This document shows positions 43,745 to 53,793 of a stretch of DNA of 64,000 bases, piece by piece. The first letter of the stretch is position 1; each line of letters begins with the position of its first letter. This stretch comes from Agrococcus casei LMG 22410. Its GTDB lineage: Bacteria > Actinomycetota > Actinomycetes > Actinomycetales > Microbacteriaceae. The position numbers were made by a program, and so were the translations under genes. The stretch is taken from the NCBI RefSeq assembly GCF_900163565.1, contig NZ_FUHU01000043.1, positions 82,747-146,746 of the forward strand, in the 5' to 3' direction. The notes under the pieces are model-generated. The model had not been told where the DNA came from, did not search any database, and was given only the letters and a program-made list of their open reading frames with translations.

Positions 43745-44248
43745 CTAGAGACCGAGCTCGTCGGCGTCGGTTCCGACGATCACGGTGACCGGTGAGCCCG
43801 AGAGGTCGACAGAGGTCTCCGAGATCGCGGAGACGCCCAGTTCGTCTGCGACAGCCCGGGCGGCAGCCTTGTACTCGGGAGCCTGGTAGAACACCGTCGT
43901 CTCGTCGTACGGGGCTGAAGCGCCGCCGGTGATGCCGCTCGCCCATCCGGCTGCCGACAGCTGCTCCATGACCGAGTCGGCGCGCCCTTCGGTCGACGAT
44001 GCGTCGAGCACTGCGACCGATGTGTCTTCGGGAACCGAACTCGGATCCGTCGGGGTCTCGCCCTCGGACGAGGTCGGGTTTGATGTGATCATGTCAGCGC
44101 GCATCGACTGCACGAGCAGCACTCCGACGATCGTGAGGATGATCACGAGCCCCAGTGCGATCAGCCATTTCGCCCACAGCGGCATGCCCATCGCGGGCCA
44201 TCCCCGGTGAGCTCCGACGCGGTCGCCCTTGCGATACGAGTCGTTCAT
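43745..44248 (-). CDS. LytR C-terminal (LytR_C) domain membrane protein
   Basis: A 167-residue protein. It has one membrane helix (about residues 25-48, [19 protein letters not shown]), a Ser/Thr/Pro-rich spacer and an extracytoplasmic LytR_C domain with [20 protein letters not shown] and [20 protein letters not shown]. It is encoded after DUF3263 with a 4-base ATGA overlap, a conserved actinobacterial pair. A role in envelope biogenesis is likely but not shown. Confidence 0.88.
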   Translation of the reverse strand: MNDSYRKGDRVGAHRGWPAMGMPLWAKWLIALGLVIILTIVGVLLVQSMRADMITSNPTSSEGETPTDPSSVPEDTSVAVLDASSTEGRADSVMEQLSAAGWASGITGGASAPYDETTVFYQAPEYKAAARAVADELGVSAISETSVDLSGSPVTVIVGTDADELGL

Positions 44249-44493
44249 CGAGCGTGTCCGAAGCTCTTTGCCCGAACGTTCTGCAGACGGTGCACGAGCT
44301 GGGGCGAGCTGCGCAGCGCGCTCGGGTCGTCGACGAGCACGGCAAGCCTGTGGTGATACTGCACCGAAGAGATGCCGAAGCGCTGCCGGATGGCGTTCGA
44401 CTTGGCCGACTTTCCGCCCTGCCACTCCTCTTCGAACAGGAGGATGCTGCGGTCGAGCTCTGTCAGAGCAGTCTCCGGTGTCGTTGCGGGCAT
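44245..44493 (-). CDS. DUF3263 family protein
   Basis: An 82-residue protein with helix-turn-helix character: LTELDRSILLFEEEWQG, then KSNAIRQRFGISSVQYHHRL. The family is predicted to bind DNA, possibly acting with the LytR_C protein. The stop overlaps the next ATG. No ribosome binding site of strength is visible. Confidence 0.85.
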   Translation of the reverse strand: MPATTPETALTELDRSILLFEEEWQGGKSAKSNAIRQRFGISSVQYHHRLAVLVDDPSALRSSPQLVHRLQNVRAKSFGHAR

Positions 44494-44594
44494 GCGATCA
44501 ATAGTATTCCCGTATCGCCCCGAGACTGCGCAGCGACGCTCATGGATGACGACAGCCGTGAGCGAACCCTCTGTAACACGGGCTCCGAGGAGCG

Positions 44595-44600
44595 TACGCT
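44595..44600 (+). promoter_or_regulatory. -10 element of msrB
   Basis: TACGCT, six bases before the ATG at 44607. The intervening GGGAGC is too close to the start to act as a normal Shine-Dalgarno. Confidence 0.4.
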
Positions 44601-44606
44601 GGGAGC

Positions 44607-45008
44607 ATGAGCGACCAGACGAACCGCACCGACGCCGAATGGCGTGCAGCCCTCACACCCGAGCAGTTCCACGTGCTGCGCGAGGCTGGCACCGAGCGCG
44701 CGTACACCGGCGCACTGCTCGACGAGAACCGCTCCGGCGTGTACAGCTGCGGCGCCTGCGGCAACGAGCTGTTCCGCGACGAGACCAAGTTCGACGCCGG
44801 CTGCGGCTGGCCGAGCTTCTACGAGACGGTGCAGGAAGACGCAGTCGAGCTGCTCGAAGACACCACGCTCGGCATGGTTCGCACCGAGGTCCGTTGCGCG
44901 AAGTGCAAGAGCCACCTGGGTCACGTCTTCCCCGACGCTCCGCAGACGCCCACGGGCGACCGCTACTGCATGAACTCGCTGGCCCTGGGCTTCACACCCG
45001 AGTCGTAG
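44607..45008 (+). CDS. msrB: Peptide methionine (R)-S-oxide reductase
   Basis: Repairs oxidised methionine in proteins. The 133-residue protein has both zinc pairs (CGACGNELF near 48 and [12 protein letters not shown] near 97) and the catalytic cysteine in [12 protein letters not shown] near residue 123. The length is standard. Its 3' end overlaps the convergent DMT transporter gene by 17 bases. Confidence 0.95.
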   Translation: MSDQTNRTDAEWRAALTPEQFHVLREAGTERAYTGALLDENRSGVYSCGACGNELFRDETKFDAGCGWPSFYETVQEDAVELLEDTTLGMVRTEVRCAKCKSHLGHVFPDAPQTPTGDRYCMNSLALGFTPES

Positions 45009-45951
45009 CCTCGGCCGGAGCAGGCGCCGACCGCCGGAATCTCCGCCAGCTCGAGACGATCACGGCAACCAGCGTGAGCCCTGCGCTGACGAACGACCAC
45101 GCCGTGACCTCCTGACCCTCCGCCGGCAGCACGAGGTCGAGCACGAGCGCTGCGATCACCTGCCCTGAGATGAGCAGCAGGCTCATCAGCAGCGTGCCGA
45201 GCTTCTGCACGACGACTGCGGCAACCGCGATGAACACCGCGCCGATGAGACCGCCCGAGTAGAGCCACCATTCGGTCGGCAGCTCGCGAATGCCCGTGCC
45301 GCCGGCGAACACGACGACGCAGACGAGGGCGATCACCGCTGTTCCGAGCGCGAAGTTCGCAAGCGACGGCGTCACGACATCCTGGGTCTTGCGCTGCATG
45401 CTGCCGAGGATCGCCTGCTGCAGCGGCTGCAGCGAACCGCCGATGAACGGCAGCAGCAGCAGCCACATCTCGCCGCCGATGCGGGTCGAGCCCACCACAA
45501 CCGTCAGCGACACCGCCACGATCGCGATGGCGGCGCCTGCAAGCCTGTTGAGCGTCACGCGCCGAGCCGGCAGCACGCCGAAGCCGATGCGGTCGACGAC
45601 CAGCGCGCTGATGGTCTGACCGGCCACGGTGCCGATCGTGAACGCGGCAACCCCCAGCACCCCGATCGTGAGGCCCTGGGCGATCACGAACCAGCCGCCG
45701 ATGACGCCGGCGACCAGGTGCCACCACGGGATGTCGCCGGTGCGCAGCGCCGTGACCAGCCTGCCGAAGCCGCGCCGGCTGCGCGGAATCGTCGCCGCGA
45801 TCGCGATCAGCACGATCAGGCCGCCGCCGAACGAGACGAGCGCCGCCGCGTAGCCGTTCTCGAAGCGCACGCCGAGCTCACCGTTGATGCGCCCCTGCAC
45901 AGCCATCGAGGCGCCGCCGACAAATGCGGCGAGCATCGCGAGAATGCGCAT
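44992..45951 (-). CDS. DMT family transporter, DUF606/YdcZ type
   Basis: A 319-residue membrane protein with about ten helices in two repeated halves, each opening with a glycine-rich helix ([36 protein letters not shown]), as in the DUF606 branch of the drug/metabolite transporter superfamily. Substrate unknown. The ATG at 45951 overlaps the stop of the GNAT gene. Confidence 0.83.
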   Translation of the reverse strand: MRILAMLAAFVGGASMAVQGRINGELGVRFENGYAAALVSFGGGLIVLIAIAATIPRSRRGFGRLVTALRTGDIPWWHLVAGVIGGWFVIAQGLTIGVLGVAAFTIGTVAGQTISALVVDRIGFGVLPARRVTLNRLAGAAIAIVAVSLTVVVGSTRIGGEMWLLLLPFIGGSLQPLQQAILGSMQRKTQDVVTPSLANFALGTAVIALVCVVVFAGGTGIRELPTEWWLYSGGLIGAVFIAVAAVVVQKLGTLLMSLLLISGQVIAALVLDLVLPAEGQEVTAWSFVSAGLTLVAVIVSSWRRFRRSAPAPAEATTRV

Positions 45952-46460
45952 CAAGGCTGCCGCGATTCGAGCCGAGGCTTCGGGTCGGTGGCAAGTCTCG
46001 CCATGCGCACCACATCGTGGCGCACGCCGTCGTACTCGAGCTCGGCGCGGCTGATGCCCTCGTGCAGGTAGCCAGCACGCTCTGCTGTCTTGACCGATGC
46101 CGGGTTGTTGACGCGGGCGCCGAGCTCGAGCCTGAAGAAGTCGTCTGCGAACAGCAGATCGGATGCGGCAGCAAGCGCCCAGGCGGCAAGACCGAGCCCT
46201 CGGTGCCGGGGCGAGACCCAGTACGACATCCACGCGCTGCGGTGGTCGCTGCTCCTGTTCGTGGCGAGCACGATGCCTGCGAATTCGCCGCCGTGCTCGA
46301 TCGCCCAGCCGTTCGGGGCGACGTGCTCGACGTAGAAGCGCGCCGCCGCGACGCTGCGAATCGGAGGTGCCTGCCTCAGCAGGTCGTCGTCGGCTGCCTC
46401 GAATGCGGCGAAAACCGGTGCCGCATCGGCTTCAGGTGACAGGATTCGCAATTGGGGCAC
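45951..46460 (-). CDS. GNAT family N-acetyltransferase
   Basis: A 169-residue acetyltransferase with the RimJ/RimL pattern: SYWVSPRHRGLGLAAWALAA (acetyl-CoA binding turn R-G-x-G-L near residue 90) and a late NNPASVKTAERAGYLHEG strand. Target not known. It is the first gene of a pair with the DMT transporter, with stop/start overlap. Confidence 0.83.
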   Translation of the reverse strand: MPQLRILSPEADAAPVFAAFEAADDDLLRQAPPIRSVAAARFYVEHVAPNGWAIEHGGEFAGIVLATNRSSDHRSAWMSYWVSPRHRGLGLAAWALAAASDLLFADDFFRLELGARVNNPASVKTAERAGYLHEGISRAELEYDGVRHDVVRMARLATDPKPRLESRQP

Positions 46461-46498
46461 TGATCTAGCCTAAGATAGTGGGGTTGCACTTTGTGCCG

Positions 46499-46571
46499 GC
46501 CCGCATAGCTCCAACGGTAGAGCAGCGATTTTGTAAGTCGATGGTTGGGGGTTCGAATCCCTCTGCGGGCA
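46499..46571 (+). tRNA. tRNA-Thr, anticodon TGT
   Basis: A 73-nucleotide cloverleaf. Acceptor GCCCGCA pairs with TGCGGGC, anticodon loop TTTGTAA, T loop TTCGAAT. CCA is not encoded. Confidence 0.93.
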
Positions 46572-46584
46572 CAAAGAAAATGAC

Positions 46585-46620
46585 CCCGACTCCCCAGTGT
46601 TCTCTAGGGAATCGGGTTCT
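46585..46620 (+). terminator. Terminator after tRNA-Thr
   Basis: CCCGACTCCC and GGGAATCGGG form a 10-bp stem with one mismatch, followed by TTCTT. Confidence 0.75.
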
Positions 46621-46700
46621 TGCATCTATTGAGGCGCCGACTGCGCGCCCTCCGCTGCCCGCTGCATTCGCGCATCCGGATTTCCCTGCCGCCTCGGTGG

Positions 46701-47627
46701 CTACTCCCCCGACACCGCTTCTGCGAACCCATCGGCATCGGAGACCGACTGCGCATACGGCTCGCCGTCGATCGTGATGTACGGCACGCCGCCGAGGTTG
46801 TCGCCGCTGGGCAGCCCCTCGTTCAGCACCGTGCGCGTCGTGTTCATCGTCCAGTACAGAAACTGGCCCTCGTCGATGCAGGTGTCGACGGATGCGCCGG
46901 CACCGGATGCCGCAGTCTTCAGCGACTCCGGGGTCCAGGCGGCGCCTTCGGAATCGGCGAGGATCGTCGCCAGCAGCGGTCTGAATGCATCCGGGTTCTC
47001 ATCGGCAGCGCACGCGAGCGCATTCGACCCGTACGACGAGCCGAAGCCGTTCTCGGGTGAGTCGTTGAGTGCCACGATGCGGTACTCGACCGTGGCCTCG
47101 CCGCTGTCGGCAAGCTCGATCAGCTGCTCGCCATTGGCCTCGAGAAAGCGGTTGCAGTAGTCGCACAGCGGGTCGACGACGACCTGGATGCGCGTCTCGC
47201 CGTCGCCGAACGAGACGGCTCCCTGGTTCACGTTTCGCGGTGACTGGCCATCCTGCAGAGCCAGCAGCGACCCGCCGAGGTCTTCGCGCAGCTGCGCGGC
47301 ATCGGGGTCTTGCACGACCCATCCGCTTCCGACGAGCACCGTGGCTCCGCGCAGCATGGCACCAGTGGCGACATCAGAAGTCTGGTCTTCGCCGTCGGTC
47401 AGCGTGAGCACCGTGTCGTTGCCGCAGGTGATGACCGTCGGCCCGGTGTCGCTGTCGTCTTTGAACTGCTGCTGCAGTTCTGCGCAGGTGCCGCCGGCAT
47501 CGACATACGCCTGGGCCAGCTCGTCCGCGCTGTCGAACGTGCGCTCGCCGCCCGCGCATCCGGCGACGAGCAGCATGACGGCGCCGAGCAGCGCAGTCGC
47601 TGAGAGTGCTCGACGCCGGCGCTGCAC
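46701..47627 (-). CDS. Thioredoxin-fold DsbA-like lipoprotein (CDYC)
   Basis: A 308-residue exported protein. A hydrophobic signal ends in a lipobox LLVAGC (cysteine near 24), an N-terminal extra domain of about 120 residues follows, then the DsbA-like domain with VVDPLCDYCNRFLEANG (active site CDYC) and the cis-proline loop GGVPYITIDGE. Extra cysteines at positions near 47, 68, 205 and 248 may be structural. It is the last of three thiol-disulfide proteins in a row and overlaps the preceding gene by one base. Start GTG. Confidence 0.85.
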   Translation of the reverse strand: MQRRRRALSATALLGAVMLLVAGCAGGERTFDSADELAQAYVDAGGTCAELQQQFKDDSDTGPTVITCGNDTVLTLTDGEDQTSDVATGAMLRGATVLVGSGWVVQDPDAAQLREDLGGSLLALQDGQSPRNVNQGAVSFGDGETRIQVVVDPLCDYCNRFLEANGEQLIELADSGEATVEYRIVALNDSPENGFGSSYGSNALACAADENPDAFRPLLATILADSEGAAWTPESLKTAASGAGASVDTCIDEGQFLYWTMNTTRTVLNEGLPSGDNLGGVPYITIDGEPYAQSVSDADGFAEAVSGE

Positions 47628-48589
47628 TACGGAGTCTCTTCGGTCTCAGACTCAGAAGGCGACTCGGAGGGCTCCTGCGAAGCCTCTTCGTCTGCGCCCT
47701 CTTCGTCGCTGCCTCCGGCAGCCTCGAGCTCACCCTGCACCGACTGGATGAAGCCCTGGAACACGGCTGCGTCTTCGTTGGGGCCCTGGTAGTGACGGCC
47801 GTTGACGAGCACGGTCGGCGTCTGCAGCGCCTGCACCTCTTCGCCGCCTTCGTACGTGTACGGAACGGGCTCGGCGTAGAGGCGGTCGACGACGTCGCGC
47901 ACCCAGTCTTCGAAGTGCACGCTGCGGACGCAGTCGGTGAACTCGCCTTCAGTGTCGACTCCGGCCTGACCTGCGAGCTCGATCATCTGCTCGTCTTCGA
48001 GGCCCGTCGTCATCTGATCGGGCTGGTTGGCGAACATCAGCGTGTTCCACTCGAAGAAGCTGTCGGGCGAGTGTTCTGCGACACACGCCGCTGCATTCGC
48101 TGCACGCGTCGAGTACTTTGACCCGAGCGACGAGTTGTCGAGGAACGACACCGGGTGGTACTCGACAGTCGCGAGTCCCTGCTCGACGAGCGCTCGAATG
48201 GTTTCGCCGTTCGTCTGCTCGAATGTGCCGCAGGCGCCGCACATGTAGTCCTGGTAGATCACGATCTGCAGGATGTCGTCGGTCTGCTCTGTCGGCACCA
48301 TCTCGCCGTCGACCGGAATCGGGTCGGTGCGCTCTGCCTCGAGGCCCTGGCCGACGACGATGCCGTCTGCCGCCATGTTCTCGGGGCCGGGGGCCGCCGG
48401 GCGGATGCCGTTGACGATGACCATCACCACCACCACGACCACGGCGAGCGCAGCGATGACGATGCCGCCGATGGTCAGTCGGCGGTTGCGCTTCTCGCGG
48501 CGGATGCGGGCTTCGTGCTGGAGGCGCGCCTTCTCGCGCGCGGCTGCACGTCGCTCATTCTTCGTCAGCTTCTCACCGTTGTCAGTCAT
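47627..48589 (-). CDS. Membrane-anchored DsbA-like protein (CGAC)
   Basis: A 320-residue protein. A basic cytoplasmic head (1-36), one membrane helix (GGIVIAALAVVVVVVMVIVNG), and an extracytoplasmic thioredoxin-like domain with IYQDYMCGACGTFEQTNG (active site CGAC near residue 120) and the cis-proline loop TPTVLVNGRHY. The acidic tail has an E/S/P-rich end. Likely oxidises or isomerises exported proteins. In an operon-like row with two relatives. Confidence 0.88.
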   Translation of the reverse strand: MTDNGEKLTKNERRAAAREKARLQHEARIRREKRNRRLTIGGIVIAALAVVVVVVMVIVNGIRPAAPGPENMAADGIVVGQGLEAERTDPIPVDGEMVPTEQTDDILQIVIYQDYMCGACGTFEQTNGETIRALVEQGLATVEYHPVSFLDNSSLGSKYSTRAANAAACVAEHSPDSFFEWNTLMFANQPDQMTTGLEDEQMIELAGQAGVDTEGEFTDCVRSVHFEDWVRDVVDRLYAEPVPYTYEGGEEVQALQTPTVLVNGRHYQGPNEDAAVFQGFIQSVQGELEAAGGSDEEGADEEASQEPSESPSESETEETP

Positions 48590-48722
48590 GGAACCTCAAG
48601 TCAGTTGTGGGCATGCGGATCACTTCGCCGCAGACAGGCCAGTCACCAGGATATGGCGTATCGAGTTTGTCAGCCAAAAATATGGTCAGCCTATGACTGC
48701 GCGCCGGCAGCCTGGGCAATGA

Positions 48723-49457
48723 TCAGAGCTGCGATTCGAGCGTCGCCAGCGCCTCTTCGGGCGTGCCCGAGAAGGTCGGAGACTCGAGCTCGACTCCCTC
48801 GGCGAAGATCAGCGGCGTGCCGGAGAGCGTGACGCCGGTGCCCGGAATCTCCTGTCCGAGCGCCTGCTCTGTGAGGCCCTTGATGAGGTCGATGAACGAC
48901 CCCTCGGTGATCGCCTGCTCGATCTTCTCGTCTGTCGCTCCGACTGACGCGGCGAGCTCGATCAGTGCGTCATCGTCGAGACCGCCCTGCGCGAGATTCG
49001 CGGCAAGCAGCTCGGTCTGGAACTCCTGCGCGTGCTCCGGCGAGTACGAGACGACCGCATAGAAGGCGTTGGCGCTCTTCTCTGACAGCTCGCCGGCGAC
49101 GAACGCCACCGGGTAGGCCGTCAGCGTGATGTCGCCGCTGTCGATGAGCGACGCGATGGTCTCGCCGAACTGCGCCTCGAAGTTCGCACAGTGCGGGCAC
49201 ATCGGGTCGAACACCATGCCGACGTCGATCGCATCGGTCTCGGGAGGAGCTGCGAACGCAGGAGCGGCATCCGACTCGAGCACGCCGTCGCTCATGTACG
49301 TGACGCCGGCTGTCTCGAGGTTCATCGGCACGAGGCCCTCGGTCGCGGTCTCGGGCGGCTCGGGAGGGCCTCCCATCGAGCAGCCGGTGAGCACGAGCGC
49401 ACCGACGAACAGGGCCGCGAGCGTGGTCTTGATCCGCGAAGACTTCATGGTGCCCAT
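48723..49457 (-). CDS. DsbA-like lipoprotein (CPHC)
   Basis: A 244-residue lipoprotein. Lipobox VLTGC (cysteine near 26), a Pro/Glu-rich linker, and a thioredoxin fold with FDPMCPHCANFEAQFG (active site CPHC, as in DsbA) and SGTPLIFAEG (cis-proline). Starts at ATG 49457 one base after the rlmB stop. It is the third thiol-disulfide protein of the cluster. Confidence 0.88.
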   Translation of the reverse strand: MGTMKSSRIKTTLAALFVGALVLTGCSMGGPPEPPETATEGLVPMNLETAGVTYMSDGVLESDAAPAFAAPPETDAIDVGMVFDPMCPHCANFEAQFGETIASLIDSGDITLTAYPVAFVAGELSEKSANAFYAVVSYSPEHAQEFQTELLAANLAQGGLDDDALIELAASVGATDEKIEQAITEGSFIDLIKGLTEQALGQEIPGTGVTLSGTPLIFAEGVELESPTFSGTPEEALATLESQL

Positions 49458-49458
49458 G

Positions 49459-50436
49459 CTACGCGCGCACCGCTCGCTGCTTCGAGATCTCGTAGAGCGA
49501 CACGGAGGCCGCGATGCCGGCGTTCAGCGACTCGGTGTCGGCCCCGATCGGAATCGAGACGATGACGTCGCAGATCTCGCGTGCGAGCCGCGAGAGGCCC
49601 TCGCCCTCGCTGCCGACGACGATGACCAGCGGCTCCTTCGCGAGGTTCAGGCTCGGCAGGTCGACATCGCCTCCTGCATCGAGGCCCGCGATGAAGAGTC
49701 CGTCAGCCTTGAGGTCTTTCAGGGCATTGTTGAGGTTGCTCGCGAGCGCGACCGGAAGCCTCGCTGCCGCGCCCGCGCTGGTCTTCCACGCCGAGGCGGT
49801 CATGCCGGCCGAGCGACGCTGGGGAATCACCACGCCGTGCGCGCCGAATGCCGCAGCACTGCGCACGATCGCTCCGAGGTTGCGCGGGTCGGTGACGCCG
49901 TCGAGGGCGACGATGAGCGGCGCCTCTCCGGCACGAGCCGCACGGTCAAGCAGGTCGCTCGGGTGCGAGTACTGGTACGGCGGCACCTTGAGCGCGAGCC
50001 CCTGGTGCACTGAGTCTGCACCGGTCAGGCGGTCGAGCTCAGGGCGCATGACCTCCATGATCGGCACACCGCGGCCGGTCGCGATGCGCATGATCTCTTT
50101 CACGCGGTCGTCGACCTCGATGCGGTTCGCGATGTAGAGCGCAGTCGCCGGCACCTTCGTGCGGAGCGCCTCGAGCACCGAGTTGCGCCCTGTCACGAGC
50201 TCGGAGTCGTCGCCGGCAGTGGGCCGACGGCGATGCTGCTGCGGCTTCTGCCCGCCGCCGTGCCTCGCCGCCGCGGCGTCATAGCGCTCGCGTGCTGCCT
50301 TGCGCTTGGCTGCGGGGTGGTACTCGCGGTCTTCTGCCTTCGGCGTCGGGCCGCGGCCCTCGAGCGATCGGCGGCCCTTGCCGCCTGTTCCCTTCTGGGG
50401 GCCCTTCTTGCCTGCGGGCCTGCTCGGTCGGTTCAT
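49459..50436 (-). CDS. rlmB: 23S rRNA (guanosine-2'-O-)-methyltransferase, TrmH/SpoU family
   Basis: A 325-residue enzyme. The first 80 residues are a basic, disordered head (many K, R, Q and G). Then a SpoU substrate-binding domain ([15 protein letters not shown]) and the SPOUT domain with the knot signatures [21 protein letters not shown] near 185 and [11 protein letters not shown] near 273, and the C-terminal [22 protein letters not shown]. It overlaps the cysS stop by four bases (ATGA). Target base in 23S rRNA inferred from the family. Confidence 0.92.
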   Translation of the reverse strand: MNRPSRPAGKKGPQKGTGGKGRRSLEGRGPTPKAEDREYHPAAKRKAARERYDAAAARHGGGQKPQQHRRRPTAGDDSELVTGRNSVLEALRTKVPATALYIANRIEVDDRVKEIMRIATGRGVPIMEVMRPELDRLTGADSVHQGLALKVPPYQYSHPSDLLDRAARAGEAPLIVALDGVTDPRNLGAIVRSAAAFGAHGVVIPQRRSAGMTASAWKTSAGAAARLPVALASNLNNALKDLKADGLFIAGLDAGGDVDLPSLNLAKEPLVIVVGSEGEGLSRLAREICDVIVSIPIGADTESLNAGIAASVSLYEISKQRAVRA

Positions 50437-51848
50437 GCGATGCTCCAAGTGGTTGCGTCCTTGCCGTCTTCCAGCTCGATTCCGGCTGTGACAAGGCTGT
50501 TTCGGATGCCGTCCGCACGCGCGAAGTCGCGATGCGACCTCGCCTCGGCGCGTTCGGCGATGAGTGATTCGACTAAGGCGGCCAGGGCATCCGCCTCGGC
50601 TCCCCCGGCCGGAGCCGCCCAGATCGGGTCGGCAGGGTCGAGTCCCAGCACGCGCAGCATGGCCAGCACGGATGCGGCGGCCGCTGTCGCAGTCGGGAGG
50701 TCGTCGGATGCGAGCGCGGCATTTCCGGCGCGCACAGTCTCGTGCAGCACGGCGACTGCCTGTGGGGTCGAGAGGTCATCGTCCATTGCCGCAGCGAATG
50801 CCTCTGGCAGCTCGCCGGCTTCGACCGCAGCAGCCGCGTCGGCACGCTCGAGGAAGTCCTCGATGCGCTCGAATGCCGAAGCCGCCTCTGCGAGCGATCC
50901 GTTCTCGAGCTCGCCGTCGACGACGCGCACGTCGATGACGCTGCGATAGTGCGGCGTGAGCAAGAAGTAGCGCACGACGATCGGGCGAACCGTCTCGACC
51001 ATCTCGTGGGCGAAGATCGAGTTGCCGAGCGACTTCGACATCTTCGTGCCGTTCACGGTCACGGCTCCGTTGTGGCTCCAGACACTGGCGAAGCCGAGGC
51101 CTGCAGCGCTCGACTGCGTCAGCTCGTTCTCGTGATGCGGAAAGCGCAGGTCGATGCCGCCGCCGTGGATGTCGAAGCTGTCGCCGAGGAACTTGCGGCT
51201 CATCGCCGAGCACTCGATGTGCCAGCCAGGACGCCCTGCACCCCACGGAGACGACCAGGATGCGCTGGCCGGCTCGTCGTCTTTGCGCGCCTTCCAGAGG
51301 GCGAAGTCGCGCGGGTCTCGCTTGCCACGAGGGTCGGCGTCTGCCGCATCCTCCATGTCATCGACCGACTGCCGTGTGAGCGCACCGTATTCGGGCCACG
51401 ACCGCACGTCGAAGTAGACGTCGGCGGACCCGTCTGCTGCGGGGTACGCGTGGCCTCGCTCGATCAGCTGCTCGATCAGCTCGATCATCTCGGGAATCGA
51501 GCCCGTTGCGCGCGGCTCGTACGTGGGCGGCAGCACGCCGACAGCGCGATACGCCTCGCTGAATTCGCGCTCGACACGGTATGCGAGCGCGAACCACGAC
51601 TCGTCGTCAGTGGCGTTGGCGAGCACCTTGTCGTCGATGTCGGTCACGTTGCGCACGAGCTCGGTGCGGTAGCCCCTGTGCTCGAGCCAGCGACGCCACA
51701 CGTCGTACGCGAGGGCGCTGCGAACATGACCGATGTGCGGCCCCGACTGCACCGTGGGGCCGCACACATAGAGCGACGCGCGTCCCGGGTGAACGGGAGC
51801 GAAGTCGGTCAGCTGCTGGCTTCGGGAGTCGTAGATGCGAACGGTCAC
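50433..51848 (-). CDS. cysS: Cysteinyl-tRNA synthetase
   Basis: Charges tRNA-Cys. The 471-residue class I synthetase has [20 protein letters not shown] (zinc cysteine and HIGH near residue 38), GWHIECSAM and [15 protein letters not shown] near 230 (zinc ligands) and KMSKSLGN near 270. GTG start; TACTCT seven bases upstream and no Shine-Dalgarno suggest a leaderless mRNA. Upstream of rlmB in the usual actinobacterial pair. Confidence 0.96.
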   Translation of the reverse strand: MTVRIYDSRSQQLTDFAPVHPGRASLYVCGPTVQSGPHIGHVRSALAYDVWRRWLEHRGYRTELVRNVTDIDDKVLANATDDESWFALAYRVEREFSEAYRAVGVLPPTYEPRATGSIPEMIELIEQLIERGHAYPAADGSADVYFDVRSWPEYGALTRQSVDDMEDAADADPRGKRDPRDFALWKARKDDEPASASWSSPWGAGRPGWHIECSAMSRKFLGDSFDIHGGGIDLRFPHHENELTQSSAAGLGFASVWSHNGAVTVNGTKMSKSLGNSIFAHEMVETVRPIVVRYFLLTPHYRSVIDVRVVDGELENGSLAEAASAFERIEDFLERADAAAAVEAGELPEAFAAAMDDDLSTPQAVAVLHETVRAGNAALASDDLPTATAAAASVLAMLRVLGLDPADPIWAAPAGGAEADALAALVESLIAERAEARSHRDFARADGIRNSLVTAGIELEDGKDATTWSIA

Positions 51849-51855
51849 GACTCCA

Positions 51856-51861
51856 AGAGTA
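51856..51861 (-). promoter_or_regulatory. -10 element of leaderless cysS
   Basis: TACTCT on the minus strand, seven bases before the GTG start. Confidence 0.45.
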
Positions 51862-51862
51862 G

Positions 51863-52444
51863 CTAGAACTGGACGCGCGGCGGTTCAGCGATGGCGCCCG
51901 GGTCGTTCACCTCGAAGAACTGGCGCTCGCTGAAGCCGAGTGAGCGCACGAAGAGGTTGTGCGGAAACACGCGGATCTTGGTGTTGAAGTCACGCACGCT
52001 CGAGTTGTAGAAGCGGCGTGCTGCCTGCACCTTGTCTTCTGTGTCGCTGAGCTCCTGCTGCAGCTGCAGGAAGTTGCCGCTCGCCTGCAGCTGGGGGTAG
52101 CCCTCAGCAACGGCGAACACCGAGCGAAGCGACGATGTCAGCTCGGGCTCGGCAGCAGCGGCCTCGGCGGGCGACTGCGCGTGCACCGACTTCGAGCGGG
52201 CTGCTGTCACGCGTTCGAAGAGGCCCTGCTCATGCGTCGCGTAGCCCTGCACCGTGCTGATGAGGTTGGGAATCAGATCGGCCCGTCGCTTCAGCTGCAC
52301 CGTGATGCCACTCCACGACTCTTCGACCCGCTGGTGCAGGCGAACGAGGCCGTTGTAGATCGAGATCAGCCAGATGACGATGGCGATGAGGAGGACGACG
52401 ATGACGCCGCCGATGATGAGCGCCGGGATGGAGAGATCAAGCAT
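51863..52444 (-). CDS. LemA family protein
   Basis: A 193-residue membrane protein. One N-terminal helix (IIGGVIVVLLIAIVIWLISIYN), followed by the LemA domain with ESWSGITVQLKRRADLIPNLISTVQGYATHEQ... and a long helical hairpin reading LQLQQELSDTEDKVQAARRFYNSSV; DFNTKIRVFP and a carboxy end with EPPRVQF complete it. The role of LemA proteins is unclear. It is followed by cysS. Confidence 0.92.
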   Translation of the reverse strand: MLDLSIPALIIGGVIVVLLIAIVIWLISIYNGLVRLHQRVEESWSGITVQLKRRADLIPNLISTVQGYATHEQGLFERVTAARSKSVHAQSPAEAAAAEPELTSSLRSVFAVAEGYPQLQASGNFLQLQQELSDTEDKVQAARRFYNSSVRDFNTKIRVFPHNLFVRSLGFSERQFFEVNDPGAIAEPPRVQF

Positions 52445-52500
52445 GCTGACAGCCTACGGATTCTGGCTGGGCAACGACTGAAGCAATGCTGAGAGCCTGT

Positions 52501-53793
52501 TCACTCGCCGAGAACGCGACGCGTGTACTCGTTTGCGAACACGCGATCCGGGTCGAGCTCGTCGCGCACGGCAAGGAATCGCTCGAACTGCGGCAGCATC
52601 CCGCGGAATCGCTCGTGCGTCACCGAGTGCATCTTGCCCCAGTGCGGCCTGCCCTCGTGCGCGAGCAGCGCTCGCTGCGCCTCCGCGAAGAGCCTGCGCG
52701 GATCCTGCCGCACATACGAGTGGATCGCGATGTAGGCGACGTCTCGGCCATGTGCTGTCGAGAGCATGGCGTCGTCGGCAGCGGCGGCACGCACCTCGAC
52801 CGGAAACGCAACCTGCTCACGACTTCGCTCGACGACTCCTGCGATGTCGCGCAGCGCATCCTGCATCGCCGCGACCGGCACCGCGAACTCGATCTCGCGA
52901 AATCTCAGCGGCCTGCGCGAGACGAACACGCGGTCCGACCTGTCGACGTGGCCGGCTCCGGGCATCAGCGGCGCTGCGATGCCGTTGAGCGCAGGCACGG
53001 CTGCGGGGAACGCAGTCGCAGCCTCGTTCATCGCCCCGAACGCAGCGCCCTGCAGCAGCCATGCGTCGCCCCATCGGCGAAGCGGATGCACGGGCTCTGC
53101 AGGTGCATCGGTTCGCGTGTTGGTCTTGGTGACGGCGGATGTCGTGTGCGGGAACCAGTAGAACTCGAAGTGGTCGGCAGAACGGATGCGCGCATCCCAC
53201 TCCCCCAGCACCTGCTCGAGCGGCTCGGCGGCCTCGCGCGCCCGCAGCCTGAACGCCGGAACACACTGGATCTCGACCTCGGTGATGACGCCGAGGGCGC
53301 CGAGACCCAGCCGCACTGCTGGCAAGAGAGCCGGGTTCGACTCCGGCGAGATCTCAAGCACCTCGCCGCGGCCCGTCACCATCTGGACTGCGGTGACGTT
53401 GGCTCCAATCGACGGATGCGCGAGCCCGGTTCCGTGCGTGCCTGTCGAGATCGCTCCGGCGATGGTCTGTCTGTCGATGTCGCCCATGTTGGGCAGCGCG
53501 AGGCCGAACGGCGCGAGCAGCGGCGCAACGCGAAACAGCCTCGTGCCCGCGCCGAACCGGACGCGGCCCGACTCGATGTCAACGCGCAGCAGTCCGGCGA
53601 ACCGGTCGAGCCGCAGCTGGGCTCCGTCTGGCTGCGCCGCTGCCGAGAACGAGTGCCCGGCACCCACGGATTTCAGGCCGATGCCGGTGCCCCTGTGCGC
53701 CGTGACGAGCTCGCGCAGCTCATCGACGCTGCCCGGCGTCTCGACCGAGACGGGATCGGCTGAGAACGTCCGGCCCCAGTTGCGCCACGTCAT
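52501..53793 (-). CDS. FAD-linked sugar-1,4-lactone oxidase (D-arabinono-1,4-lactone oxidase family)
   Basis: A 430-residue oxidoreductase of the VAO/PCMH flavoprotein family. The FAD-binding region shows VDELRELVTAHRGTGIGLKSVGAGHSFS (residues 24-51) and GTHGTGLAHPSIG near 117 (attachment region of the flavin), and the C-terminal part has the aldonolactone oxidase features RPHWGKMHSV and FDPDRVF-like ELDPDRVFANEYT. Probable substrates are aldono-lactones. ATGA overlap with the preceding aldolase-like gene. Confidence 0.85.
   Translation of the reverse strand: MTWRNWGRTFSADPVSVETPGSVDELRELVTAHRGTGIGLKSVGAGHSFSAAAQPDGAQLRLDRFAGLLRVDIESGRVRFGAGTRLFRVAPLLAPFGLALPNMGDIDRQTIAGAISTGTHGTGLAHPSIGANVTAVQMVTGRGEVLEISPESNPALLPAVRLGLGALGVITEVEIQCVPAFRLRAREAAEPLEQVLGEWDARIRSADHFEFYWFPHTTSAVTKTNTRTDAPAEPVHPLRRWGDAWLLQGAAFGAMNEAATAFPAAVPALNGIAAPLMPGAGHVDRSDRVFVSRRPLRFREIEFAVPVAAMQDALRDIAGVVERSREQVAFPVEVRAAAADDAMLSTAHGRDVAYIAIHSYVRQDPRRLFAEAQRALLAHEGRPHWGKMHSVTHERFRGMLPQFERFLAVRDELDPDRVFANEYTRRVLGE

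Noticed and set aside
46473..46777. Open frame across tRNA-Thr and its terminator
   Set aside because: It reads through the tRNA gene and a terminator.
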